Of a DNA stretch of 31,439 nt, positions 1-7,963 are shown piece after piece. Position 1 is the stretch's first letter; every line of letters starts with the position of its first letter. The stretch is from Gp13-AA77 sp036521995 (GTDB lineage: Bacteria > Acidobacteriota > Terriglobia > UBA7540): assembly GCA_036521995.1 (NCBI GenBank), contig DATDGR010000349.1:1-31439 (forward strand). The letters are read 5' to 3'. The position numbers were made by a program, and so were the translations under genes. The notes under the pieces are model-generated. The model was given only the letters and a program-made list of their open reading frames with translations. It did not search any database and was not told the origin of the DNA.

Positions 1-711
1 ATGGTGGTGAGAACGGACTCGGATCGCGTCCGCCTCAGCCGCCGGTTGGTGCTGGAGTTTCTGGCATCTTCGGTGGACGTTTCCACCTCGGCCGAGATTG
101 AAGCGTACGTGGAGCACTACGGAGCGCGCCCGGAGCGGTTCGGGCCGCAGCAGGAACGGTCTGCTGCGCGAGATGCCGCGCGCGCCGGCTTCCACACGCC
201 CGGTGACGGTTCGCGGGCGGGGGCTGTCTCACAACCCGTTAAGGCCGACAACGAACTTTATGTGCGCGACTACGGCAAGTGCATCCTCTGTTACAAATGC
301 GTGGAAGCGTGCGGGACTGACGCCCAGAACACCTTCGCCATCGCCGTGGCCGGGCGTGGTTTCGATGCCCGAATTTCCACCGAGTATGCCGTGCCGCTTC
401 CCGGCTCGGCGTGCGTTTACTGCGGGAACTGCATCGGCGTGTGTCCTACCGGGGCCTTGATGTTTGCCAGCGAATACCAGATGCGCCTTGCGGGGACCTG
501 GGACGAGGCGCGCCAAACCCGGACGGACACCATCTGCCCTTACTGCGGGGTGGGCTGCACCCTTAGCCTGCACGTGCAGGATGAGAAGATTGTGAGGGTC
601 ACGTCACCCCTCGAGAACGGCGTCACGCGCGGGCACCTCTGTATCAAGGGCCGTTTCGGTTGGGAATTCGTGCAAATTAGGGAAAAAACGCCGCCAGCCC
701 CTCGCACGTGA
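1..711 (+). CDS. Iron-sulfur subunit of formate dehydrogenase/NAD-reducing hydrogenase-type complex (5' end outside window)
   Basis: This electron-transfer protein is related to the N-terminal part of NAD-dependent formate dehydrogenase alpha subunits and to HoxU/NuoG. Three cluster sites are visible. A ferredoxin-type CxxCxxCxxxC lies at residues 94-104 (CILCYKCVEAC) and a second at 138-148 (CVYCGNCIGVC). The third is the Fe4S4 motif that opens molybdopterin oxidoreductases, with Cys179, Cys182, Cys186 and Cys214 (CPYCGVGC ... GHLCIKGRFG). The frame is open from base 1, so the ATG there is probably internal and the usual N-terminal 2Fe-2S domain would lie upstream. The protein stops about 20 residues after the last cysteine, with no molybdopterin catalytic domain. 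It is either a naturally separate small subunit, as occurs in some actinobacterial and acidobacterial formate dehydrogenase loci, or a truncated alpha subunit. I favour the separate subunit. The next gene is convergent and unrelated. Confidence 0.8.
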   Translation: MVVRTDSDRVRLSRRLVLEFLASSVDVSTSAEIEAYVEHYGARPERFGPQQERSAARDAARAGFHTPGDGSRAGAVSQPVKADNELYVRDYGKCILCYKCVEACGTDAQNTFAIAVAGRGFDARISTEYAVPLPGSACVYCGNCIGVCPTGALMFASEYQMRLAGTWDEARQTRTDTICPYCGVGCTLSLHVQDEKIVRVTSPLENGVTRGHLCIKGRFGWEFVQIREKTPPAPRT

Positions 712-754
712 GGCTCGCACGGCGCGACGGTCGATCGGGATTTCTCGGGGTGCG

Positions 755-3310
755 CTACTCAGCCCGCAGCGCATTCATCGGTGAAATACCGGCTGCGCGA
801 CTGGCGGGAATCAGGGCAGCGAAGAAAGCGGAGGCGGCGAGCGCACTGGCGGCCACGGTCAGCGCGAACGGATCCCAACTGGAAACGGAGTATAACTGCG
901 CTGAGATCAGACGACCGGCGCCCACGGCAAGCGGCAGCCCGAGCGCCAGCCCAATCAGCACGCGCTTAAAGGCTCCGCCCAGCACCAGTCGGACTACGTC
1001 CAGCCGATCAGCGCCCAGTGCCATGCGAATGCCGATTTCATTCGTTCGCTGCGCCACCGTGTAAGCCGTGACGCCGTAGAGTCCAACTGCAGCCAGCAGC
1101 AGCGCAACGACTCCGAACAGGCCCGCCAGACTGGCCACGGCGCGCTCCTGATCAGAAGAGAGCTCAATCTGCTGCTGCATAGTTCGGACGCTGGTGATGG
1201 TGAAGTTCGGATCGATTTCCGCCAACGTCTTGGTGAGCAACGGCTCCAGCACGCCGGGCGGTGTGTTCGTCACCAGCATGATGCCGCCGATGAAATGCGA
1301 GCCGGTCTCGAGTTGCTTCATCATGTCCTGTTTGTAGTTCACGTACTGGGCCAGCGGCACGTAGAACATAGCGGGCGCGTGCTGAGCCATGCTCCAACCG
1401 GCAAACTTCGCGTCCCGTGCTACGCCCACGATGCGGAAAGTACCTGCGTTCTCGGGCAGGTCGAGTCCGAAGTGCTGATCGAGCGGATTCTCGTTGCTCT
1501 TGAAAAAGCGCTTCACAAAAGCCTGGTTGACGATCGCTACCGGCTCCGTGTTTTCGTTATCGGCCTTTGTAAAATAGCGCCCGCGCACAAGCTGGACTCC
1601 GAAATTCTGCAGATAACCGGCGCTCACTCGGTCCCATGACGCGCCTGAATCCTCGCTCAGTTTGCCCTGAGGATGACCCGCCACCATGATCAGTTCGCCC
1701 CAGTTGTCGGTGAGCGGATTATAGAGCGCCATTCCGCTGCCCTGGACACCCGGCAAATTGTCGAGGCGGTCTTCGATCTCGCGGTAGAGCGCGGTTAGTT
1801 TTGGTAACGTGTAACTGGCCGGCGGACTGAGCAGCCCCACCTCCACGCGTCCCTGAACCTGGTATCCGAAATCTTGATTCTTAAGTCTATTCAGGCTTCG
1901 CGCCAGCATAGTGGCGCCGGCCACGAGCACAACAGATAGGGTGGCCTGCACCACCAGCAGCGCTTTGCGGGCGAATGTGGAATGATCGCCCGTGCTGCGG
2001 CCGGACCCGCGCAGCGCTTCCGCGGGATCGGTGCGCGTGGCAAACCACGCAGGAGCCGCGCCGAAGATGATCCCCGTCAGGAGCGCCAGTCCGAAGGCGA
2101 ACGCCAATACCGCAAGCGACGGCATAGGGTTGATGGGCAGGAAGTGCGCGCTCCGGAAGGCAAGCGTAAGCAGCAGGCGGGCAGCGGCTACGGCTACCAC
2201 AAGTCCGGCGATGCCGCCGCCCACCGCGAGAAGAACGCTTTCCGTGAGAGCCTGCCCAATAATCTGCCGCCGCGTGGCGCCAATAGCCAGGCGCACTGCG
2301 GTTTGCCCGCGACGCGCTACGGCCCGCGCCAGCAGCAGATTCGCCACGTTGGCGCAGCCAATCAGCAGCACCAGGCCGCAGACCGCGAGCAGGATCTGCA
2401 GGCTGCGCCCGTACTCCTCTTTCATTTCGGCCACGCCCGCGCCCGCCGGGATCACATTGATCACCTGTTTGGGAAGCATGCGGATAACGTCTGGCATCCA
2501 GCTGGCCGGATACCCGGAGTCATACTGCAGCCACTGCCGCAGCACTCCAGTGAGGCGCGCGGACATTCCGTTAATCGAAGCCCCCGGCTTCAGGCGCCCT
2601 ACCACGCGCAGCCATGCCGAGATCGACTTGGGTAGTAGCGCTCTCTCGCCGTCGACCATGGGTTCCTGATGCAGGGGAAGCCAGATGTCGGGAGGATCAC
2701 TGCGTAAGGTGTCGCCGAAGAATTCGGGAGGAGCCACTCCGATCACGGTAAACGGGTGGCCGCTCACCACAAAGCTTGAACCCAGTATCGAAGGATCGCC
2801 ACCGTAGGTGATCTGCCAGGCACGATGGCTGAGCACTGCAACCGGAGCCGCGGATGGCTTATCGTCATCCGAGGTGAACACTCGCCCGGCGAAGGCGCCC
2901 ACGCCCAGCATCGAGAAATAATTCCCGGTGACGTACTCGGCACGCAACGGCCGGGGCGCGGATTCGCTCTCGCGCCGCACACTCTGGGTCCAGTTGCCGG
3001 CCTGGAAGGCCGCCAGTTCCTCGAATTCGGGCGCCGCCGCCTTCAGTCGTTCGAATAGCGGGTACGAGTAGAATCCCCAGCGGTCCTGAGGGCCTCCTTC
3101 CACGCAGCAATCGTCGCCCTCGCCGATGCGGTAGAGACTGCCGGGATCGGACACGGGCAGCGAGCGCAGCATTACCGCATGAATTAAGGTGAAGATGGCC
3201 GTGGTTCCCCCGATGCCCAGAGCCAGCGTGAGAACCGCCGCCACCGTGAAAATCGGTGACAGGCGGAATTGCCGCGCCGCATAGCGAAGGTTGCTGAACA
3301 GCTTGTGCAT
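755..3310 (-). CDS. ADOP-type ABC transporter permease (MacB/FtsX-like), orphan
   Basis: This large inner-membrane permease has about 851 residues and a duplicated FtsX/MacB layout. Each half has a transmembrane segment, a periplasmic MacB-like core, then a three-helix FtsX block. The N-terminus has the family signature of an amphipathic stretch (LRYAARQFRLSP) followed by a helix rich in ALGIG. The family's closing signature (SPMNALRAE) is present. The frame opens at 3385, but I place the start at the ATG at 3310. That ATG is preceded by AGGGG and gives the normal family N-terminus, whereas the 25 extra residues are polar and unlike it. Unlike the permease at 24128-26773, it lacks the N-terminal prefix domain and has no PadR gene next to it. 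The ATPase partner is not in the window. Substrate unknown; the family is linked to efflux or lipoprotein and peptide export (inference). Confidence 0.9.
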   Translation of the reverse strand: MHKLFSNLRYAARQFRLSPIFTVAAVLTLALGIGGTTAIFTLIHAVMLRSLPVSDPGSLYRIGEGDDCCVEGGPQDRWGFYSYPLFERLKAAAPEFEELAAFQAGNWTQSVRRESESAPRPLRAEYVTGNYFSMLGVGAFAGRVFTSDDDKPSAAPVAVLSHRAWQITYGGDPSILGSSFVVSGHPFTVIGVAPPEFFGDTLRSDPPDIWLPLHQEPMVDGERALLPKSISAWLRVVGRLKPGASINGMSARLTGVLRQWLQYDSGYPASWMPDVIRMLPKQVINVIPAGAGVAEMKEEYGRSLQILLAVCGLVLLIGCANVANLLLARAVARRGQTAVRLAIGATRRQIIGQALTESVLLAVGGGIAGLVVAVAAARLLLTLAFRSAHFLPINPMPSLAVLAFAFGLALLTGIIFGAAPAWFATRTDPAEALRGSGRSTGDHSTFARKALLVVQATLSVVLVAGATMLARSLNRLKNQDFGYQVQGRVEVGLLSPPASYTLPKLTALYREIEDRLDNLPGVQGSGMALYNPLTDNWGELIMVAGHPQGKLSEDSGASWDRVSAGYLQNFGVQLVRGRYFTKADNENTEPVAIVNQAFVKRFFKSNENPLDQHFGLDLPENAGTFRIVGVARDAKFAGWSMAQHAPAMFYVPLAQYVNYKQDMMKQLETGSHFIGGIMLVTNTPPGVLEPLLTKTLAEIDPNFTITSVRTMQQQIELSSDQERAVASLAGLFGVVALLLAAVGLYGVTAYTVAQRTNEIGIRMALGADRLDVVRLVLGGAFKRVLIGLALGLPLAVGAGRLISAQLYSVSSWDPFALTVAASALAASAFFAALIPASRAAGISPMNALRAE

Positions 3311-3807
3311 TACACACCCCTGAATGCCATACGGAGCTGACTTGCGGCCGGTTCCCGATCGATTCGAAAACTGGCCGTCCGGCACGATTCCGCTTGCTAC
3401 TGTGTCTGTTGACGCGCGCGCGGGCGAATTGTGAGCAAGGGCTATGCGGCTCCTGCCGAGACCTATCGTTACGGGAATAAGGCTCTAGCCATGACCGCGC
3501 GTTCGACCGCCGTGATCGAGGCGCACCTCGTGGCGTGCAGTCGAGTTTCGCGCTGGCCCGGAGTGTGTGTGGGCAGGCGCGGAGTCCGGTGCGGATGAGT
3601 GTGGAAGCTGGACTAGCACATTCCGAGCGAAAAGAGCCCGATCATCTCCGGCTCCTCAGAATGACAGTGCTGCCGGGTGAGAGGCACTCGCCAAACCAGG
3701 ACGCCGCCGAGTAATGCTAGGGCGCCGTAGGAAAGTCAGCGTTCTGAAGAAGGAAATTCCAGTTCTCGCCGAGCGCGAATATACTTTAGCGCGAGCCGGG
3801 AGGCGCG
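3311..3807. other. Divergent intergenic region between ADOP permease and hydrolase
   Basis: About 500 bp lie between two divergent genes and must hold both promoters, but I could not pick a convincing -35/-10 pair. The open frames crossing it have the arginine-rich composition of shadows. At about 3649-3666 the sequence CTCCTCAGAATGACAG is the reverse complement of the outer arm of the palindromic repeat at 27191-27322, so it looks like half of such an element. Confidence 0.5.
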
Positions 3808-5727
3808 ATGATGAACTGGAGACGGTCGTACGTACTCTTCGGGCCGACGCTCGGGGCGCTGCTGGCCTCGGCGGGACTCTGTTCCGCCCAAACCGGTCCG
3901 GCCAATCCGAAATACGACGTGATGGTCGCGAAGAACATCATGGTTTCCATGCGCGACGGCGTGAAACTCGCAACGGACGTGTACAGGCCGGCGCGCGGCG
4001 GAGCGCTCGTGCCGGGCAAGTACCCGGTGTTAGTGTCGCGCACTCCTTATGGCAAGGACCCGGCGCCGGATTCGGAAAACGCGGCCTACCGCTTCGCCCA
4101 ACTCGGCTATGGGGTTGTGGTGCAGGATTGCCGCGGGCGCTACAATTCGCAAGGTACGTTCTACATCGACATCAACGAGGGCCAGGATGGCTACGACACG
4201 GTGGAGTGGGCGGCGGAACAACCCTGGTCCAACGGTAAAGTGGGAACTTACGGCGGGTCCTATCTGGCGCAGGCTCAGAACGCTCTGGCGGTCCTGAGGC
4301 CCCCTCATCTAGCGGCCATGTTTGTCATGGTCGGGACCTCCAACTATTTCGACGAGGGCGCTTACCGCGGGGGTGCATTCACCCTGTTGCACAATCTCGT
4401 GTATCCGTTGATCCTGGCTTCAACCAGCCAGGAGGCCCAGAAGGACCCATGGTTGAGGACCGCCATGCTCCAGGCCATGCATGAGCAGCTCGGGGGTTGG
4501 TTGCGTGCTTATCCTTACCGCCCCCATGCGTCGCCTCTTCTTCTCTCTCCGGTGAATGAGCGATGGTTTCAAGACTTCGTCGACCATCCCTTTTACGACG
4601 ACTACTGGAAGCAGAACGGGTTCAACTTCGAGGTTGCCTACGACAAGGATCCGGATATCCCGATCTATTTCCTGAGCGGCTGGTACGACCTGTTCGAGCG
4701 TGGCACGCTGCACAATTACATGGGCCTCGTGTCCCGCCACAAGTCTCCAACGAAACTGCTGATGGGCCCCTGGGTACACGGAATCGGGCCGCGCGCTTCG
4801 GGCGACGTGGACTTCGGGCCCACGGCCGCGGTTGATCTGCTGGGGGAGCAGCAGCGCTGGTTTGATCAGGTATTGAAAGGCAAGGAGACCGGCATCCTGG
4901 AGGAGCCCCCGGTACGGCTGTTCATCATGGGCGGCGGCCAGGGGACGCGGACCGAGAAGGGCCTCCTGGAGGACGGCGGCCGATGGCTCGCTACAACAGC
5001 TTGGCCCCCTCCGGGAGCATCGTCCCGGGCCTACTACCTGCATGAGGACGGCAGTTTGAACGAGCACATGCCCAGTGACGAAGATCCGAGCACCTTCTCG
5101 TTCGATCCCCGGCATCCAGTGCCCACTATTGGCGGACAAATTGATTCCGGCAAGGAGTTCTCGCCCGACGGTCCCCGCGACCAGAAGTGCACTCTGAGGA
5201 TCTTCGGATGCGACAACGACCTTCCTTTGTCTTCCCGTCGTGACATTCTGGTGTTTCAGACGCCGCCTTTGGCGTCCGACCTGATGATTGTGGGTCCCGT
5301 GACAGTCGATCTTTGGATCTCGTCGTCGGCCCCAGATACCGATTTCACAGCCAAACTCATCGACGTTGCGCCGCCCAACCGCGACTATCCATGGGGCTAC
5401 GCCATGAATCTGGCTGACCGTATTATCCGGGTCAGCTCGGGGGACGACGTGGGCATCCGAAGACTGCTGAAACCTGGTGAAATCCGCAACCTGACCATCG
5501 ATCTCGTCGGAACGGCAAGCCTTTTCCAAACCGGCCATCGCATCCGGGTGGACATCTCGAGCAGCAACTTTCCCTTCTTCGATGTCAATCCGAGCACGGG
5601 TGAGCCTCCCGGCCATCAAACCCACGAGCTGACGGCGCTGAACACCGTTTACCACGACCGGGGGCGCCCCTCGCACGTCAATCTACCCGTTATGCCTTCA
5701 GGGGTTGTGACCGGTCGGAGTCCATGA
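3808..5727 (+). CDS. Secreted CocE/NonD-family (S15-type) hydrolase
   Basis: This alpha/beta-hydrolase of the X-Pro dipeptidyl-peptidase/cocaine-esterase family would be exported and act on peptide or ester substrates. Its 639 residues are normal for the family. Residues 1-28 form a signal peptide (two Arg, then a leucine/alanine-rich core) with a likely cut after LCSA. The nucleophile sits in GTYGGSY (Ser151). The other expected triad members are Asp294 in SGWYDLF and His324 in GPWVHG, placed by analogy with CocE. The C-terminal part, from about residue 400, has the character of the family's jelly-roll domain. The start is supported by GGGAGG ending a few bases before the ATG. A second ATG follows directly. 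The gene stands alone: the upstream neighbour is divergent and the downstream one is convergent. The exact substrate cannot be inferred. Confidence 0.92.
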   Translation: MMNWRRSYVLFGPTLGALLASAGLCSAQTGPANPKYDVMVAKNIMVSMRDGVKLATDVYRPARGGALVPGKYPVLVSRTPYGKDPAPDSENAAYRFAQLGYGVVVQDCRGRYNSQGTFYIDINEGQDGYDTVEWAAEQPWSNGKVGTYGGSYLAQAQNALAVLRPPHLAAMFVMVGTSNYFDEGAYRGGAFTLLHNLVYPLILASTSQEAQKDPWLRTAMLQAMHEQLGGWLRAYPYRPHASPLLLSPVNERWFQDFVDHPFYDDYWKQNGFNFEVAYDKDPDIPIYFLSGWYDLFERGTLHNYMGLVSRHKSPTKLLMGPWVHGIGPRASGDVDFGPTAAVDLLGEQQRWFDQVLKGKETGILEEPPVRLFIMGGGQGTRTEKGLLEDGGRWLATTAWPPPGASSRAYYLHEDGSLNEHMPSDEDPSTFSFDPRHPVPTIGGQIDSGKEFSPDGPRDQKCTLRIFGCDNDLPLSSRRDILVFQTPPLASDLMIVGPVTVDLWISSSAPDTDFTAKLIDVAPPNRDYPWGYAMNLADRIIRVSSGDDVGIRRLLKPGEIRNLTIDLVGTASLFQTGHRIRVDISSSNFPFFDVNPSTGEPPGHQTHELTALNTVYHDRGRPSHVNLPVMPSGVVTGRSP

Positions 5728-5881
5728 CGTGTCAAAGTGCTGTAACGATGACCGCGCGCCTGCGCTAACCCCCGTCATGGCGGGTCTGCCGGTGCACCTG
5801 GGTGACCGTGGATGTTCCGTAAGGTATGCGCGTGAGTAGAACGAGGCTCGTAATCCGGCGTTACTTTGATGTCTTGTCCTG

Positions 5882-6184
5882 CTAGCCGGGTTCGGTATCG
5901 TTCAATAGCGACTCCGCGATCTCGAGCCACTCTTGCTCAAGCGAACTCTGTGCTGGAGACTTGCCAGCCCGCCCGTACCAGTAACCGGCGTTGGACGAGT
6001 CTCCCTCTTTGCGGTTCAGGTAGGCATGAACCCACGAGCCTGCAGGACCCTCGTCCTGCTGGGCCGATTCATGAGCCTGCTTCCAATCGCCTTTGGCATC
6101 CCACCACAGGCCGGTGAGGGCAAGGCTCAAACGACCCGGCGGCGCCTCGAGCAGCACGGAATGGCGGAATTCCTTGAGAGTCAT
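5882..6184 (-). CDS. Small conserved protein of unknown function
   Basis: This 100-residue soluble protein has no signal peptide or membrane segment. It is rich in Trp and acidic residues, with a core that reads ALTGLWWDAKGDWKQAHESA followed by SWVHAYLNRKEGD and an N-A-G-Y-W-Y-G motif. I recognise this pattern from widely distributed uncharacterised bacterial proteins of similar length, so it is very likely a real, complete gene. The Shine-Dalgarno sequence upstream of its ATG is weak. It is convergent with the hydrolase gene. The helical, HEAT/TPR-like look of WDAKGDWKQAHESAQ and the later GYWYGRAGK suggest a helical repeat fold, which is inference only. No function assigned. Confidence 0.75.
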   Translation of the reverse strand: MTLKEFRHSVLLEAPPGRLSLALTGLWWDAKGDWKQAHESAQQDEGPAGSWVHAYLNRKEGDSSNAGYWYGRAGKSPAQSSLEQEWLEIAESLLNDTEPG

Positions 6185-6254
6185 AGGAACCAGATTAGGG
6201 CGGTTGTCACCTCAAGTAAATCGATTTCAGGGCAATCGATTCGTCGACAGCCGC

Positions 6255-6566
6255 CTAATGCGGCTCACGCCGGGGCCTGCTTTGTGCCGCCTGCTTTGCG
6301 GGCTGATTTCTTGAGCGAACTTTGGAGACACGAACCGCCTTCAACACCGCCGTCGTTTTTGCGCCGTAGGTTTGGCCGCGCCCTCGCCGCCGCGGTGCCG
6401 GTTTCGCCGCGGGCAGCGGACCCTTCCGCCAGCGGATGGCGTGCTTGCGGTGATCACTGCCGTGGGCGCAGAACTCGTCCCGAATGCGCTGCCGACCCGG
6501 ACGGCGGGCCTTCTGATAGCGAGGATGAATGCGCTGCAAGTCGTCCCTTCTCGACGCTCGACTCAT
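6255..6566 (-). pseudogene. Remnant of integrase-core (DDE) transposase, N-terminal part only
   Basis: The minus-strand frame begins MSRASRRDDLQRIHPRYQK and continues with RDEFCAHGSDHRKHAIR and a TYGAK segment. This matches my recollection of the N-terminal helical region of long integrase-core transposases, whose proteins read HPRY...LDEFC...G.HRK.AIR...TYG. After about 80 residues the similarity ends, the sequence becomes Arg/Gln/Ser-rich and the frame stops. The catalytic domain is absent here and in all flanking frames. The element is therefore dead. The ATG at 6566 lies next to a perfect palindrome and a pair of direct repeats (6570-6645), which would be the subterminal end of the original element. 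The family assignment is from memory, not a search. Confidence 0.55.
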
Positions 6567-6569
6567 GCG

Positions 6570-6594
6570 GTTACCCGTCTCCATGACGGGTAAC
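6570..6594. repeat. Perfect 10-bp palindrome at transposase remnant start
   Basis: GTTACCCGTC (6570-6579) and its exact reverse complement GACGGGTAAC (6585-6594) are separated by 5 bases. The pair lies three bases upstream of the remnant's ATG, so it could be an operator or transposase binding site. The right arm overlaps the first direct repeat. Confidence 0.7.
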
Positions 6595-6645
6595 ATTCTC
6601 AAATTGCGCGACGATCGGTCACGGGTAACATTTTAGATTGCGCGA
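6586..6645. repeat. Two direct repeats, likely insertion-sequence end
   Basis: The motif ACGGGTAACATT-(C/T)T-(about 4 bases)-ATTGCGCGA occurs at 6586-6611 and again at 6621-6645, a period of 35 bases. Repeated short boxes directly before a transposase gene are typical of transposase-binding sites at an element's end (inference). Confidence 0.6.
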
Positions 6646-6786
6646 TGCGGGCCTTGACAGCTGGGCTGAACGGAGTGTATCGTATCGATATGTTTGGCCC
6701 GTGAAGGAAGACCGGACCTGGAGATTCTCCGCCGAGCCTAAGTTTGCAGGCCAAAATCAAGCTCCAAAGGGTCGAAAAAACGTATA

Positions 6787-6808
6787 CCCCCCCTTCCCCC
6801 CCCTCCCC
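6787..6808. repeat. C-run tract (G-runs on minus strand)
   Basis: C7, TT, C8, T, C4 are directly visible. On the minus strand this is G4-A-G8-AA-G7, enough G-runs to fold as a G-quadruplex. Such tracts are also prone to slippage and sequencing error. Confidence 0.75.
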
Positions 6809-6900
6809 AAAGCTGGAATGTGATTTAGAATCAGCAACATAATCCTGTTGAAAACTCGCCCAAAGCTGGAATGTCCTTTAGAATCAACAAAAGTGTGTTG
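6806..6900. repeat. Two tandem units of an IS-end-like motif, each with a hairpin
   Basis: CCCAAAGCTGGAATGT starts at 6806 and at 6859. It is followed by GATTTAGAATCA in the first unit and CCTTTAGAATCA in the second. Each unit then carries a small hairpin with the same CAACA/TGTTG stem and a 6-base loop (6834-6849 and 6885-6900). The period is 53 bases. The motif occurs again at 28142-28168. Confidence 0.7.
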
Positions 6901-6998
6901 TACATTACCGTTTTTTAGCGTCGTACAACTCATTTGTAGTCAGCAGGTTAGAAGGATGGTGCTTTTAAGAGTGTGCACTTAAATCCGGCCGGGGCTGG

Positions 6999-7017
6999 CG
7001 CAGAACGGAGTTCTGCG
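6999..7017. other. Perfect 8-bp hairpin downstream of the DUF1579-like gene
   Basis: CGCAGAAC-GGA-GTTCTGCG is a perfect stem with a 3-base loop. It lies 37 bases beyond the stop of the minus-strand gene at 7054. No T-run follows on that strand, so it is not a standard intrinsic terminator, although it could still act as a transcript end or stabilising structure. Confidence 0.45.
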
Positions 7018-7053
7018 GTCTGGCGGGACGATTCAAGCGAAACACTATGATCC

Positions 7054-7647
7054 TCACGTGATTTTTTTCTGCGGCGAATTACCCCATGGGGAAACTACTT
7101 CCGCGTCATCCGGCAGCTCGATCATCATCCGCTCCTCTCCTTTGTCATCGATCATGAAATGGCGATGGAGGAGAAGGCGGCCGTCTTCCTCAAGGTGCGC
7201 GCGTGCTACGGTCTTGCGCCCAGGGTGCTCGGCGTCGAGGGGCGTGGCCCACAGGACAATGTTCTTGCCGTCGAACGTGCCGTCGCTCTGGCGAATCGAC
7301 ATCGTCGTCTGCCGTGAGTCGTACCACACGGTGGTGAAGCGATTCGTTTTGGGATCGAAGCCGGAGATTCCGGTGCCGGTGCTCTTCGTTCCGTCAGGAT
7401 TGAAGAAGGTGAAATTCGACTGCAGAAACTTGCCGTCCTGGATCATGTACTGCTTACACGTGCCTTTCGTCACGAGCGGCTTCCCGTTCATCGGGAAGAA
7501 CGTCTTGACGACGTCCCAGTCGCCCGCAAATTGCACGAGCAGCCTCTGACCGGCACCCGCCACGTTCGGCGGCTCGTATTGATTGTGGGTTTGCTGCGCG
7601 ACCGCCGCAGTAGCAATGAGCAACGTCGCGGTAGTCCATTTCTTCAT
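7054..7647 (-). CDS. Secreted DUF1579-like protein
   Basis: This is a small exported protein of unknown function. I chose the ATG at 7647 (MKKW), not the upstream one at 7680, because it yields a classic signal peptide: two Lys, a core of Thr/Ala/Leu/Ile and a cut after AVA. The mature part of about 180 residues resembles the DUF1579 family. It has an early FAGDWDVVKTFF motif, then G-T-C-K-Q-Y, then ISGFDPKTNRFTTVWYDS, followed by alternating beta-strand-like segments that fit a lipocalin-like barrel. Ligand and role are unknown for the family. The gene is single, and its upstream neighbour is divergent. The start has only a weak Shine-Dalgarno match. Confidence 0.8.
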   Translation of the reverse strand: MKKWTTATLLIATAAVAQQTHNQYEPPNVAGAGQRLLVQFAGDWDVVKTFFPMNGKPLVTKGTCKQYMIQDGKFLQSNFTFFNPDGTKSTGTGISGFDPKTNRFTTVWYDSRQTTMSIRQSDGTFDGKNIVLWATPLDAEHPGRKTVARAHLEEDGRLLLHRHFMIDDKGEERMMIELPDDAEVVSPWGNSPQKKIT

Positions 7648-7963
7648 GGCTCGTTGATTATATGCGGAAATCGCGAGCACTGCATGCTTTATGGCGCTTG
7701 CCTATCTAAGTAGAGAACGAAACTTAGTGCGACAGTCAGATAGGGAATACTGGCGAGTATACCGAGAGCCCGGCCGGAAGACCTCAGCCAAGGCGTTATC
7801 CCCATCGGGGCGGGCGCGACTGTGATAGTCTAGCGATTGCGCGGGGCGACGCTGCCCTTGCCGGGAGGGAAGGGGCGCTTACTGGGTGAACCTCGGTCCC
7901 GGCGGTCCTCGCAATCTGCCTTATACTTACACCCCTTGCGCAAAGGTGAAGGAGATCATCCGG
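7648..7963. other. Divergent intergenic region
   Basis: About 316 bp lie between the DUF1579-like gene and the desaturase. Open frames that cross it are shadows of the desaturase. I found no clear promoter pair or repeat. The only useful signal is the Shine-Dalgarno GAAGGAG at 7948-7954 for the desaturase. Confidence 0.5.

Larger units (their letters stand above)
6646..7053. other. Gene-free repeat-rich region
   Basis: No convincing gene is present; the 61-residue frame here ends in Pro from a C-rich tract. The region holds the C/G tract at 6787-6808, the tandem repeats at 6806-6900 and the hairpin at 6999-7017. It reads as a graveyard of insertion-sequence ends. Confidence 0.5.

Noticed and set aside
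3714..4238. 174-residue plus frame overlapping the hydrolase start
   Set aside because: Arg-rich shadow in another frame; the hydrolase frame has a signal peptide, ribosome site and conserved motifs.
4420..5676. 418-residue minus-strand frame opposite the S15-type hydrolase
   Set aside because: Antisense shadow of a gene with a complete catalytic triad; no family features of its own.
6806..6900. CRISPR-like array reading of the tandem motif
   Set aside because: Only two adjacent units with diverged halves, no spacers of equal kind and no cas genes in the window.
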